This document shows positions 1-7,455 of a stretch of DNA of 64,000 nucleotides, piece after piece. Within the stretch, counting starts at the first letter, position 1; every line of letters starts with the position of its first letter. The DNA comes from Marinisporobacter sp. (GTDB taxonomy: Bacteria > Bacillota > Clostridia > Peptostreptococcales > Thermotaleaceae), in the NCBI GenBank assembly GCA_025210395.1, contig JAOARV010000003.1, positions 21,363 to 85,362 of the forward strand. The letters are read 5' to 3'. The position numbers were made by a program, and so were the translations under genes. Below the pieces are notes generated by a model that saw nothing but the letters and a program-made list of their open reading frames with translations, was not told the DNA's origin and searched no databases.

Positions 1-254
1 ATGAGCTGAGGTACTTTCTTTTTATATTCTTCTAATCTATAGGGATAGATTTCTAGCTTAATGTTATCAACTAAATCTCCTGTGTGAACAATATAATCTG
101 GTTTCAGCTTGGATATTAAAAAATTTAATACGGAAAAAAAGTTAGCAGGTGTATCGGATATATGAAGAAGCGTTTGTTCACTAGTATGTAATAGTTCATC
201 AGGAATATAAACGCTACCGATTAAAAGATAAAAAAGCTTTTTAAAATTTATCAA
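1..254 (-). CDS. metallophosphoesterase-like protein, N-terminal part, runs off the window
   Basis: The gene is read leftward and is cut by the window edge, leaving about 84 codons. The visible protein contains LLHISDTP and, about 40 residues later, HTGDLVDN. These resemble the first two metal-binding blocks of calcineurin-like phosphoesterases (D-x-H and G-D-x-x-D), although the first block reads D-T-P rather than D-x-H. No ATG is usable. I chose the TTG at 254 because AGAGGA lies about nine bases upstream; another TTG at 263 touches the Shine-Dalgarno sequence. A hydrophobic stretch near the start (LFYLLIG) could be a membrane anchor. The substrate cannot be told. Confidence 0.6.
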   Translation of the reverse strand, partial: MINFKKLFYLLIGSVYIPDELLHTSEQTLLHISDTPANFFSVLNFLISKLKPDYIVHTGDLVDNIKLEIYPYRLEEYKKKVPQL

Positions 255-371
255 TGAAATCAATCCTCTACTTATGGTATTTATTTAATATTATACAATA
301 AAACCTAAGAATTATGGGGATAAAGTACTAAAAAGGATATTCACAGATTCTAAATTTTATCATTTTCTAGC

Positions 372-410
372 AAATAAAAAAGCCACAATAGATAGATCTA
401 TTTGTGGCTT
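372..410 (-). terminator. terminator of the superoxide reductase gene
   Basis: AAGCCACA pairs with TGTGGCTT around a short loop. Read leftward the hairpin is followed by a T-rich run, placing it just after the stop of the superoxide reductase gene. Confidence 0.75.
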
Positions 411-417
411 GATAGGT

Positions 418-792
418 TTATTCAACAACAATTTCTTTTGAACTTTCCCATAATCCATGAAGGTTACAATAGCTTAATGCGTAAAGAGTTCCAGAATTTT
501 TGAATTTTACATGAGTAGATACATAGGGTTCATCAAAAACATTTCCTTCACCATGAGCTCTAAATTCAAAGGTACCTAATTCAACAGGAAATTTTCCATT
601 TTCAGGTAAGAAGAATAGCTTAAACCATGAAATATGATGTTCTATTGTATTAGGATGTTTAATAGCATCACCAATAGAAACTTTAATTTCTGTTAAGATT
701 TCCTTTTCTATTTTTTCAGGAGCATGAATGATAGGTACATGCTTTTCACCTTTCCAATCTCCACTTTGTATCATTTGTCCTAAGTTGTTCAT
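418..792 (-). CDS. superoxide reductase, class II (neelaredoxin-like)
   Basis: The 124-residue product should reduce superoxide to hydrogen peroxide in the cytoplasm without making oxygen, the usual defence of anaerobes. All six iron-site residues of the family are visible with the expected spacing: E16 and H18 (GEKHVP), H46 and H52 (HPNTIEHH), and C109 and H112 (CNLHGLW). The small N-terminal desulforedoxin domain with its Fe-Cys4 centre is absent, so this is the one-iron class. GGAGAG lies seven bases before the ATG. The gene stands alone and ends at its own hairpin. Electrons probably come from rubredoxin, which is not encoded here. Confidence 0.93.
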   Translation of the reverse strand: MNNLGQMIQSGDWKGEKHVPIIHAPEKIEKEILTEIKVSIGDAIKHPNTIEHHISWFKLFFLPENGKFPVELGTFEFRAHGEGNVFDEPYVSTHVKFKNSGTLYALSYCNLHGLWESSKEIVVE

Positions 793-934
793 ATATGACT
801 CTCCTTTGTTTTTTTATTTTTTAGTATTACATGATTTATATATACCCATTTTTTCAAAAAATAACACATTCTTAAATTTTTTTATCATGAGTAAGGAATG
901 AAGAATAGAATATACTAAAAAAGAGGTGAAAACT

Positions 935-1066
935 ATGGAAAATAAAACAATTGATCTAGTAGAAGAAAAAATGAAAAGATATAGAAAAGAATTACTAAGT
1001 GAGTATGAAATAGATTTGATTATAAGAGATATGCTAGAAGGAAAAAAAGATATAGAAGAAGATTGA
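935..1066 (+). CDS. small charged hypothetical protein (43 aa)
   Basis: A short open frame begins with ATG eight bases after GAGGTG and ends just before a hairpin followed by T residues. It therefore has its own start signal and terminator. The product is rich in Lys, Glu, Asp and Arg, has no membrane segment, and is probably helical (YRKELLSEYEIDLIIRDMLE). I do not recognise a family. It lies divergent from the superoxide reductase gene and convergent with the ABC-class ATPase gene. Coding status rests on the ribosome site and context only. Confidence 0.45.
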   Translation: MENKTIDLVEEKMKRYRKELLSEYEIDLIIRDMLEGKKDIEED

Positions 1067-1075
1067 TCACGTTAT

Positions 1076-1118
1076 AAAAATATCTTCACCCCTATAAAGG
1101 AGTGAAGATATTTTTTAT
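1076..1118. terminator. bidirectional terminator
   Basis: AAATATCTTCAC pairs with GTGAAGATATTT with an internal CCC/GG extension, followed by a T run. It ends the 43-codon gene. Its right end overlaps the stop codon of the ATPase gene arriving from the other side. Confidence 0.75.
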
Positions 1119-2845
1119 TTTACCTTAAGGGTACGTAAACGATTGATTGCTGCGGATAATTCAAATTTTCGAGGAAGTGATAAATTTCCAGGGTGTTTTC
1201 CCCTATAAGGAGAAATAATTTCTAGTCCATTTTTTTCAATTTGTATGTATAATTTTTCAATAAGAGTTGAAAGAGGTGTAGTGTTATCTACTAAATTCTT
1301 TGATAAATATTTTATCATAAGGGCAATGGCACGAGTTTGACTAGGATCTATTAATTGTTCTACAAAGGATAGATCAATATTACTGGTACCGTAGACGATG
1401 GTGTGAAGTCCTTTTGTATCAACTTTTTCTTTTTTTCCTCTAGAAGCATTGAAGCTTTGATTTTTTATGGTTCTCTTAGAAATTTTTCCGAAAATTTTTC
1501 CACCTTCTGTTTTTCTAATATGGGCAAATTTCTTTGCAATATCCTTTCCTTTTTTTGTTACATCTATGGCTTTGTATTCGTCTAGCATAATAATATGATC
1601 TGCAATATGAAAATAATCTCCTGATCCACCAATGACTAGAATAGTAGAAACTTTATGATTTTCATACAATTGTTTTGCTTTATCGATAAAAGGGGTGATC
1701 GGTTCCTTTTCTTTTCCTACTAATTCCTGCATGCGACCATCACGAATCATAAAGTTTGTAGCACTAGTATCTTCATCAATGAGTAAAACTTTACTATCCA
1801 TTTCTAAGCTTTCAACAATATTTGTAGCTTGAGAAGTGCTTCCGCTGGCATCTTCTGTAGAAAATCTTGTAGTATCTTTATTAAAGGGGAGATTGTTGAT
1901 GAATGGAGATATATTGACCTTCTCAACGTGTCTTCCATCTTCTGCTCTTATTTTTACAGCAGTAGGATTCGTAATAACATATTCTCTTCCATCGCCAAGA
2001 ATATGATTATAAATCCCTCGTTCAATAGCTCTTAATAAGGTACTTTTTCCATGATATCCCCCTCCAACAATAAGGGTGATTCCTTCTGGAATGGCCATCC
2101 CCCTTATAGGTTCACTGTGGGGAATGGGAATTTCTATTTCTAAAGAAGAGGGAGATAAAAAGGGAACTACGTTCTCAAACTTCAGGGGTTTATTGCTAAT
2201 ACCACTTTCTCTTGGCAAAATAGAATCATTTCCTATAAAGCAAACATATTGATTAGTACTTAAAAAATTTCGTATAGCTTGTTGTTGATCTGTCAATTCT
2301 AAATGGCTGATGAGATGTTTTTTGTCGTATTCAAAAACAGCCTCTTTCAGCAATTTTGGAATATCTCCACAAAGAAGTCTTGTAGCTTGTTTTCCTAAAA
2401 TAGTTCTACCCCTAGCAGGAAGACCAACAGATAAACGAAATTCTATTTTTTGATTACTTATTTTGACAGCTGTTCTTTCTAGTATTTCTTGACCGGGTGC
2501 ATCTATTAAGATCAATCCACTTTTTCCAGAGCCATTTTTATGGGTACTGTAAGATTGAATATTTTTAGCTGCTTCCCTAGCAAAAAAATCTTCAAAGGCG
2601 ATTTTTCTATATTTTGTTTGATAAAATTCTTTTTTGAATTTTACTATATCCTTTGGAAATTCAACTCTTATACGAGATGGACTGGCAAAAGGATCTGCTT
2701 GAACATGATCGATATGAAGAAGAAAATCATCTCCTCTATAGGTTCCTTGAATATCTTTATACGCTTTATAGCCTTTTCCATCTATTTGATTTAAATTTTT
2801 TCTTAAATATTCCAAATAAAGTCCTCCCTTTATGATGTGATTCAT
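1115..2845 (-). CDS. predicted ATPase of the ABC class (COG3044 type)
   Basis: This 576-residue soluble protein matches the stand-alone ABC-class ATPase family of unknown function. The N-terminal half carries the family-specific segment with HIDHVQADPFASPS near residues 45-57. Walker A is GGGYHGKS at 261-268. A signature-like SGSTSQ lies at 334-339, and Walker B is VLLIDED at 353-359. There are no transmembrane segments and no permease beside it, so it is unlikely to be part of a transporter. An AAAGGGAGGA ribosome site precedes the ATG. Members of the family are widespread in Firmicutes, but their cellular role is not established. Confidence 0.85.
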   Translation of the reverse strand: MNHIIKGGLYLEYLRKNLNQIDGKGYKAYKDIQGTYRGDDFLLHIDHVQADPFASPSRIRVEFPKDIVKFKKEFYQTKYRKIAFEDFFAREAAKNIQSYSTHKNGSGKSGLILIDAPGQEILERTAVKISNQKIEFRLSVGLPARGRTILGKQATRLLCGDIPKLLKEAVFEYDKKHLISHLELTDQQQAIRNFLSTNQYVCFIGNDSILPRESGISNKPLKFENVVPFLSPSSLEIEIPIPHSEPIRGMAIPEGITLIVGGGYHGKSTLLRAIERGIYNHILGDGREYVITNPTAVKIRAEDGRHVEKVNISPFINNLPFNKDTTRFSTEDASGSTSQATNIVESLEMDSKVLLIDEDTSATNFMIRDGRMQELVGKEKEPITPFIDKAKQLYENHKVSTILVIGGSGDYFHIADHIIMLDEYKAIDVTKKGKDIAKKFAHIRKTEGGKIFGKISKRTIKNQSFNASRGKKEKVDTKGLHTIVYGTSNIDLSFVEQLIDPSQTRAIALMIKYLSKNLVDNTTPLSTLIEKLYIQIEKNGLEIISPYRGKHPGNLSLPRKFELSAAINRLRTLKVK

Positions 2846-2975
2846 TAAAGTCCTAATTATATTATATCAAAAGAAGAATGATTAAAAAGAAAAAACCTAC
2901 TTAATAAATTATGTTCAAAAGAATTTAGAATTATTATACAATAACAATAGGAGGGAAAATTAGGTGTGTGTTTAA
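2846..2975. other. intergenic region between the ATPase gene and a gene remnant
   Basis: This AT-rich spacer holds a good ribosome site (GGAGGG near 2950-2956) followed by a GTG. That frame stops after three codons, and the remnant lies beyond the stop. It looks like the start of a gene whose reading frame has been broken. Confidence 0.4.
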
Positions 2976-3131
2976 AATTTTATCATTTATAATGTTACAG
3001 CTACAGATGGATTAGCAGTAGGTAGAGTTTACGGATTTGTGGGAAAAACATTAGAAAATTTACTGAGAGAACATGATATAGTAGATGATTTTTGTATTTT
3101 TGATTGCTATAATAAGAGGAATAACTTATGA
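2976..3131 (+). pseudogene. gene remnant, possibly from a PfkB-type sugar kinase
   Basis: An open frame of about 51 codons without a start codon follows an in-frame stop at 2973-2975. Its translation has TDGLAVGRVYGFVGKTLE and LLREHDIVDDF. These weakly recall the G-x-N-V-A-R-V and G-F-x-G segments of 1-phosphofructokinase or ribokinase-like proteins, with most of the gene missing. The frame ends in TGA immediately before the sfsA ribosome site. The family assignment is only a guess from pattern; the evidence for decay is the missing start plus the orphan ribosome site upstream. Confidence 0.3.
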
Positions 3132-3148
3132 TCAACAGGGAGGTTTAT

Positions 3149-3841
3149 ATGAAATATAAAGAAATTAAAAAAGCTATTTTTTTAGATAGACCCAATAGAT
3201 TTATTGCCTATGTTCTTTTAGATGGAGAAGAAGAGATTGTTCATGTGAAAAATACAGGAAGATGCAAAGAAATACTAAAAAAGGGCATACCCGTACTGTT
3301 GGAAAAAGCTACAAATCCTAATAGAAAAACAAAATATTCATTGGTTGGAGCCTATAAAGATCATAAAATTTTAATCAATATTGACTCCCAAATTACAAAC
3401 TATGTAGCTTATGAAGGGATACTTAATAATCAGATTGAAGAACTGAAGGATATAGATCATCTAAAAAAAGAAGTAAAACATAAAAATTCAAGGTTTGATT
3501 TTTATTATGAAAAGGGAAATACAAAGGGATTTATTGAAGTAAAAAGTGTTACACTCGAAAAAAATGGAGAATGCATTTTTCCGGATGCACCGACTGAAAG
3601 AGGCAGAAAGCATATTCATGAGTTAATCAACTTACAAAGAGAAGGATATGAAAATTATATTTTGTTTTTGATTCAGATAGAAGATATGAAGAGTTTTGGA
3701 GCAAATGGGATAACAGATCCTAAATTTGAAGAAGTATTAAAAATGGCAAAAAAGAAGGGGATTAAAATATTAGCGTATGATTGTTTTGTAAGAGAGGATG
3801 AATTAATGATTAAAAACAAAGTTACACCGGTAATTGAATAA
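3149..3841 (+). CDS. sfsA: SfsA, sugar fermentation stimulation protein homolog
   Basis: The 230-residue product is a full-length SfsA family member. These proteins have an OB-like N-terminal part and a nuclease-like fold, and in E. coli they bind DNA and affect maltose metabolism. Diagnostic stretches are RPNRFIAYV, HVKNTGRCKEIL, FIEVKSVTLE and FPDAPTERGRKH. I placed the start at the ATG preceded by GGGAGG at a five-base spacing; an upstream ATG at 3128 has no ribosome site. The conserved ExK triad region (FIEVKS) is intact, so nuclease-like activity is possible, but the real function in clostridia is unknown. Confidence 0.92.
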   Translation: MKYKEIKKAIFLDRPNRFIAYVLLDGEEEIVHVKNTGRCKEILKKGIPVLLEKATNPNRKTKYSLVGAYKDHKILINIDSQITNYVAYEGILNNQIEELKDIDHLKKEVKHKNSRFDFYYEKGNTKGFIEVKSVTLEKNGECIFPDAPTERGRKHIHELINLQREGYENYILFLIQIEDMKSFGANGITDPKFEEVLKMAKKKGIKILAYDCFVREDELMIKNKVTPVIE

Positions 3842-3890
3842 AAAATTATTATGTTAGATAATATATTTTATTAGCGTAAGGGGGATACAA

Positions 3891-4760
3891 ATGATTTTGT
3901 CTTATATTGCATTAGTCTTGAGAATCATATTGATGTCTGTAGAAAGAATTGTAGTAAGGTTATTAGGAAATGATGAGGGTGATATTTATAGTAATACGGC
4001 TGCTAGCTTTCTATTCTTTTTTATAGGGGCTTTATTTTTATTACCCTTTAATTTATTTGTAGAGATAGATAATTTTAAATTTCTTATACCCTGTTATATA
4101 AGCAGTTTGGTATATGCAGTAGGCTTTGTTGCTTATGTTACGGCCCTATCAACAGGAGAAGTTTCTCTTGTAACCCCAATACATAGTCTGAATTCATTGT
4201 TTTTAATGATATTATCCTTTCTATTTTTAGGAGAAGCTATAACCATTACAAAGGTTATTGGTGTGATTATTATGATTGCTGGATTGTCTATACTAAAAAG
4301 AATAGGATCACCATTAAAATCTATTAAATTTATATTGAATGATTCCTCTTGTAGATGGATGCTTTTATTTGTGGTACTTCAATCATTAGGAAGAATCGTA
4401 GACAAATATTTTTATGTATCTGCATCTCCTGTTCTTTATTCTACTGTTTTATATTTTTTTATTGCACTGAATATATGGATTTTTTTATTTGTAAAAAAGA
4501 AACGAAGGTTTATACATAGTGTATTCAATGGTAAAAAAGCTATTTCAATTATTAGTGGTGCTATTAATGGCTTTGCTTATCTTTTTTTACTGATTGCCTT
4601 AAATCATATAGAACTTAGTATAGCAGAACCTTTTACTCAGGTTTCCATGATTATCACCATGATTCTCTCTTATATATTTTTCCAAGAAAATATTAAAGAA
4701 AAAATACCTGGTTCGATTCTAATTCTTATAGGGGGATGGTTGTTGCTTTATAATCAATAA
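3891..4760 (+). CDS. EamA/DMT-family transporter
   Basis: The 289-residue protein is almost entirely hydrophobic, with about ten predicted membrane helices in two similar halves, the layout of the drug/metabolite transporter superfamily. The conserved EamA features include ALSTGEVSLVTPIHSLNSLF in the first half and NHIELSIAEPFTQVSMIITM in the second, at the equivalent helices. GGGGGA precedes the ATG. It probably exports a small metabolite through the plasma membrane; the substrate cannot be inferred. No operon partner is evident. Confidence 0.85.
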   Translation: MILSYIALVLRIILMSVERIVVRLLGNDEGDIYSNTAASFLFFFIGALFLLPFNLFVEIDNFKFLIPCYISSLVYAVGFVAYVTALSTGEVSLVTPIHSLNSLFLMILSFLFLGEAITITKVIGVIIMIAGLSILKRIGSPLKSIKFILNDSSCRWMLLFVVLQSLGRIVDKYFYVSASPVLYSTVLYFFIALNIWIFLFVKKKRRFIHSVFNGKKAISIISGAINGFAYLFLLIALNHIELSIAEPFTQVSMIITMILSYIFFQENIKEKIPGSILILIGGWLLLYNQ

Positions 4761-4964
4761 TATCAGAGATGGTTCTGACTAAAAAGACTTCTGATCCTCG
4801 CTCGAGAATGGAATATAAAGAATTTAATATTATCCAAGCAGATTGATTATATGTTATGTTTATAAATTTTAATAAATCACTGTATTCAAAGAAATAGTTC
4901 CCCTTTTTAAGTAGAGACATAAAATAAATAATAGACATATTAAAAGATAAAGGGGGAAGGGATT
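4761..4964. other. spacer before the Staygreen gene
   Basis: About 200 bases of AT-rich sequence. A weak frame on the minus strand overlaps it but has no ribosome site, so I do not call a gene here. Confidence 0.3.
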
Positions 4965-5417
4965 TTGAGTAGACTTAATCCTGATAAGCTTTCAGTTACA
5001 TTTATTCCACCAATTACTAAAGAAAATCCTATTATACCTAGGAAGTATACCTTAACCCATTCAGATATTACAGGAGAATTATTTTTGACAATAGGTCCTG
5101 AATATGATTATGAGGCCATTGATCCGGTTATGAGAGATGAAGTATTAGCCCATTGGAGTAAAATGAATGGAAAATATATTTTCAATGCATATGTTTATGT
5201 AAATGGTCAATTTGGTATAAATTCTGCTGCTAGGAGATATATGATTTTTAAACGGGAATTACCTTTAGCCTTAGAAGCTATTTTTTATGGGGATAGGAAG
5301 CTGTTAAAAGAACATCCATATTTGAAGGATGCTCCTATATTTGTACATTTTCATTCTATGTATCCTCAGTATAATCGGATAGAATATTTTGGAACACCTC
5401 AAGACTATAAAGTATAA
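4965..5417 (+). CDS. Staygreen-family protein
   Basis: The 150-residue protein shows the Staygreen family pattern: KLSVTFIPP at the start, RKYTLTHSDITGELFLTIG, then HWSKMNG and the C-terminal VHFHSMYPQYNRIEYFG. Plant members remove magnesium from chlorophyll a. Bacterial homologs occur in non-photosynthetic Firmicutes, where their substrate is unknown; some bacterial members are known to have Mg-dechelatase activity in vitro. The start is a TTG seven bases after GGGGGAAGGG. The gene stands alone and ends in a strong hairpin. Nothing nearby concerns tetrapyrroles. Confidence 0.85.
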   Translation: MSRLNPDKLSVTFIPPITKENPIIPRKYTLTHSDITGELFLTIGPEYDYEAIDPVMRDEVLAHWSKMNGKYIFNAYVYVNGQFGINSAARRYMIFKRELPLALEAIFYGDRKLLKEHPYLKDAPIFVHFHSMYPQYNRIEYFGTPQDYKV

Positions 5418-5424
5418 GAGTGTG

Positions 5425-5463
5425 TATAATAAAAAGACTTCGATTAGAAGTCTTTTTATTATA
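5425..5463 (+). terminator. strong intrinsic terminator after the Staygreen gene
   Basis: A 17-base perfect inverted repeat (arms end in GACTTC and begin with GAAGTC, loop GATTA) with a T-rich 3' arm. Its symmetry lets it work in both directions. Confidence 0.85.
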
Positions 5464-5469
5464 TACGAA

Positions 5470-5517
5470 TTGAAATTTATCGAAACTTCATTTATAATAG
5501 ATATGAAACCGGTAACA
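5470..5517 (+). promoter_or_regulatory. sigma-A promoter and operator of the LacI-type regulator
   Basis: TTGAAA at 5470-5475 and TATAAT at 5493-5498 are 17 bases apart. TGAAACCGGTAACA at 5504-5517 covers the predicted start point. It is an imperfect palindrome around a central CG, the usual form of a LacI-family operator, and it resembles the site before deoC. It suggests that the regulator represses its own gene. Confidence 0.65.
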
Positions 5518-5565
5518 CGAGTTGATTTGCTACCTGTTTTATGGGGCCTGTAGGGAGGAACAAAA

Positions 5566-6588
5566 ATGCCTATTACAATTAATGATATTGCTAGGGAATC
5601 AGGAGTATCTCGTGCAACTGTATCAAGAGTTTTAAATAATTCTGGATATGTAAAGGATGAAACAAGGCAAAAGGTTTTAAAAGCGATAAAAGAATTAAAT
5701 TATACTCCTAGTGCCATTGCTCGTAGTTTGTCTACAAGAAAAACAAATACAATAGGGGTAATTGTTCCGGAAATCAATGATCCATTTTTTGGAGAAGTGA
5801 TCAAAGGCGTGAGTGAGGTAGCAGATGAACATAATTTAAATATTATTTTATTTAATACAGATGATAATGTAGAAAAGGAATTAAAAGCTTTACAGCTTTT
5901 AAAAGAGCAAAGAATTCAAGGGATTCTCATTACACCTGCCCTTACAGAAAAAAAAGAAAATCGTGAATATTTAGGAACTCTTGAAAAATTTGGAATACCT
6001 ATTATTTTAATAGATGGACATGTAAAATATGAAAACTTCAGTGGTGTTTTCATTGATCATATAAAGGGTGCTTATGATGGAACGGAAGCACTTATTAAAG
6101 AAGGACATAAAAAAATAGCTATTATCAATGGTCAAATGGATTCAAGACCTGCTAAAGAAAGATTTATTGGATATAAAAAAGCATTAGAGGAGTATCATAT
6201 TCCTTTAGAAGAAAGATATATTTTTTATGGGGAATATAAATATGAACATGCTTATGAAATAACAAAGAAAATATTAAAGATGGAAGATCCTCCTACTGCT
6301 ATTTTTGTAAGCAGTAATATGATGATTTTAGGATGTATGAAAGCATTTTATGAAAAAAAGGTTCATATTCCAAGGGATATGGCTATTATAGGATTTGATA
6401 AGTTAGAAGTTTTAAACATCATAGGAATGAATATTAGCTGTATTAATGGACCTACCCTAAAATTAGGGAAAAAAGGAATGAAAATGCTGATAGATCGGCT
6501 ACATGATGAAAAGAATAAAGAAATTAAAAGAACCATCCTTCTACCAGAGATTATATTAAATGGGTCAGAAAAATATATTGAAAAATAG
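5566..6588 (+). CDS. LacI/GalR-family transcriptional regulator, probably of deoxyribonucleoside use
   Basis: The 340-residue protein has the LacI layout. An N-terminal helix-turn-helix (TINDIARESGVSRATVSRVL, residues 3-22) and hinge helix (YTPSAIARSLST) are followed by a periplasmic-binding-protein-like effector domain (TIGVIVPEINDPFFGEVIKG). AGGGAGG lies before the ATG. It is followed at once by deoC and the nucleoside phosphorylase gene, and similar operators flank both transcription starts. The simplest reading is a local regulator of nucleoside catabolism sensing a sugar or nucleoside signal. The ligand is inferred from position only. Confidence 0.85.
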   Translation: MPITINDIARESGVSRATVSRVLNNSGYVKDETRQKVLKAIKELNYTPSAIARSLSTRKTNTIGVIVPEINDPFFGEVIKGVSEVADEHNLNIILFNTDDNVEKELKALQLLKEQRIQGILITPALTEKKENREYLGTLEKFGIPIILIDGHVKYENFSGVFIDHIKGAYDGTEALIKEGHKKIAIINGQMDSRPAKERFIGYKKALEEYHIPLEERYIFYGEYKYEHAYEITKKILKMEDPPTAIFVSSNMMILGCMKAFYEKKVHIPRDMAIIGFDKLEVLNIIGMNISCINGPTLKLGKKGMKMLIDRLHDEKNKEIKRTILLPEIILNGSEKYIEK

Positions 6589-6617
6589 ATGTGAATGATG
6601 AATCATTTACATCTTAA
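6589..6617 (+). terminator. weak hairpin after the LacI-type gene
   Basis: GATGTGAATGAT pairs with ATCATTTACATC with one G-U pair. It lacks a clear T run, so it may only slow the polymerase or protect the 3' end. Confidence 0.35.
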
Positions 6618-6629
6618 ATTGTAAAGATG

Positions 6630-6676
6630 TGTAACCGATTACATGCATTGAATACTTATAAAAATTTAAATATTAA
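6630..6676 (+). promoter_or_regulatory. LacI-type operator and probable promoter of deoC-pdp
   Basis: TGTAACCGATTACA at 6630-6643 is a near-perfect palindrome with a central CG. It differs from the regulator's own operator at three of fourteen bases. TTGAAT (6648-6653) and TATTAA (6671-6676), 17 bases apart, form a plausible promoter directly downstream. The promoter call is weaker than the operator call. Confidence 0.5.
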
Positions 6677-6698
6677 ATAATAAAAGGAGAGGATTAAA

Positions 6699-7367
6699 AT
6701 GAAAATGCAACAATTTATTGATCACACATTATTAAAACCACAATCTACAGAGGGACAAATTAAAAAAGTTTGTGCTGAAGCAAGAGAATATGGATTTGCT
6801 TCTGTATGTGTAAATGCATATTATACTTCCCTTGTAAGAACTGAATTAGAAGGAACAGATGTAAAAACATGTGTAGTTGTAGGTTTTCCACTAGGAGCTA
6901 CAACAAAAGAAGTAAAAGCCTTTGAAACAAAGCAAGCTATTGAAAATGGAGCACAAGAAATTGATATGGTTATCAATGTGGGTGCATTAAAGGATAAAAA
7001 ATACGACGTAGTAAGAGAAGATATCAAAGCAGTAGTAGATGCAGCAAAGGATCAAGCTTTAGTAAAAGTAATTATAGAAACATGTCTTTTAAATGATGAA
7101 GAAAAAATAAAGGTATGCGAAATTGCAAAGGAAGCTGGAGCTGATTTTGTAAAAACTTCAACAGGATTCTCAACAGGTGGAGCAACTGTAGAAGATGTAG
7201 CACTTATGAGAAAAACTGTAGGACCTGATTTAGGTGTTAAGGCTTCTGGAGGTGTAAGAACCAGAGAAGATGCAGACGCGGTAATAAAAGCAGGAGCTAG
7301 TCGTATAGGAGCTAGTGCTTCGATTGCAATTGTTGAAGGAAAGAAAGATGAAAATGCTGGATATTAA
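6699..7367 (+). CDS. deoC: deoxyribose-phosphate aldolase
   Basis: The 222-residue TIM-barrel enzyme splits 2-deoxyribose 5-phosphate into glyceraldehyde 3-phosphate and acetaldehyde in deoxynucleoside breakdown. The Schiff-base lysine is K152 in FVKTSTGF, and the proton-relay residues D89 ([11 protein letters not shown]) and K181 ([10 protein letters not shown]) are present. The length is normal for the family. AAAAGGAGAGG precedes the ATG. The next gene supplies deoxyribose 1-phosphate from pyrimidine deoxynucleosides. No phosphopentomutase gene is seen in the window, so that step must be encoded elsewhere. Confidence 0.96.
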   Translation: MKMQQFIDHTLLKPQSTEGQIKKVCAEAREYGFASVCVNAYYTSLVRTELEGTDVKTCVVVGFPLGATTKEVKAFETKQAIENGAQEIDMVINVGALKDKKYDVVREDIKAVVDAAKDQALVKVIIETCLLNDEEKIKVCEIAKEAGADFVKTSTGFSTGGATVEDVALMRKTVGPDLGVKASGGVRTREDADAVIKAGASRIGASASIAIVEGKKDENAGY

Positions 7368-7455
7368 TATCCAACATTTCGTTATAATGAAAACATTTAC
7401 AAATAGGATTAAACTTTTATAGATGAAAGAAGTTGTATGAAAAGGAGTGATTAAA

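Noticed and set aside
1403..2835. Several plus-strand frames opposite the ABC-class ATPase gene
   Set aside because: They lie antisense to a well-supported gene and encode low-complexity Phe/Ser/Ile-rich sequences without ribosome sites.
4726..4938. 70-codon frame on the minus strand after the first EamA gene
   Set aside because: There is no ribosome site at either possible start, it overlaps the end of the EamA gene, and its product has no recognisable pattern.
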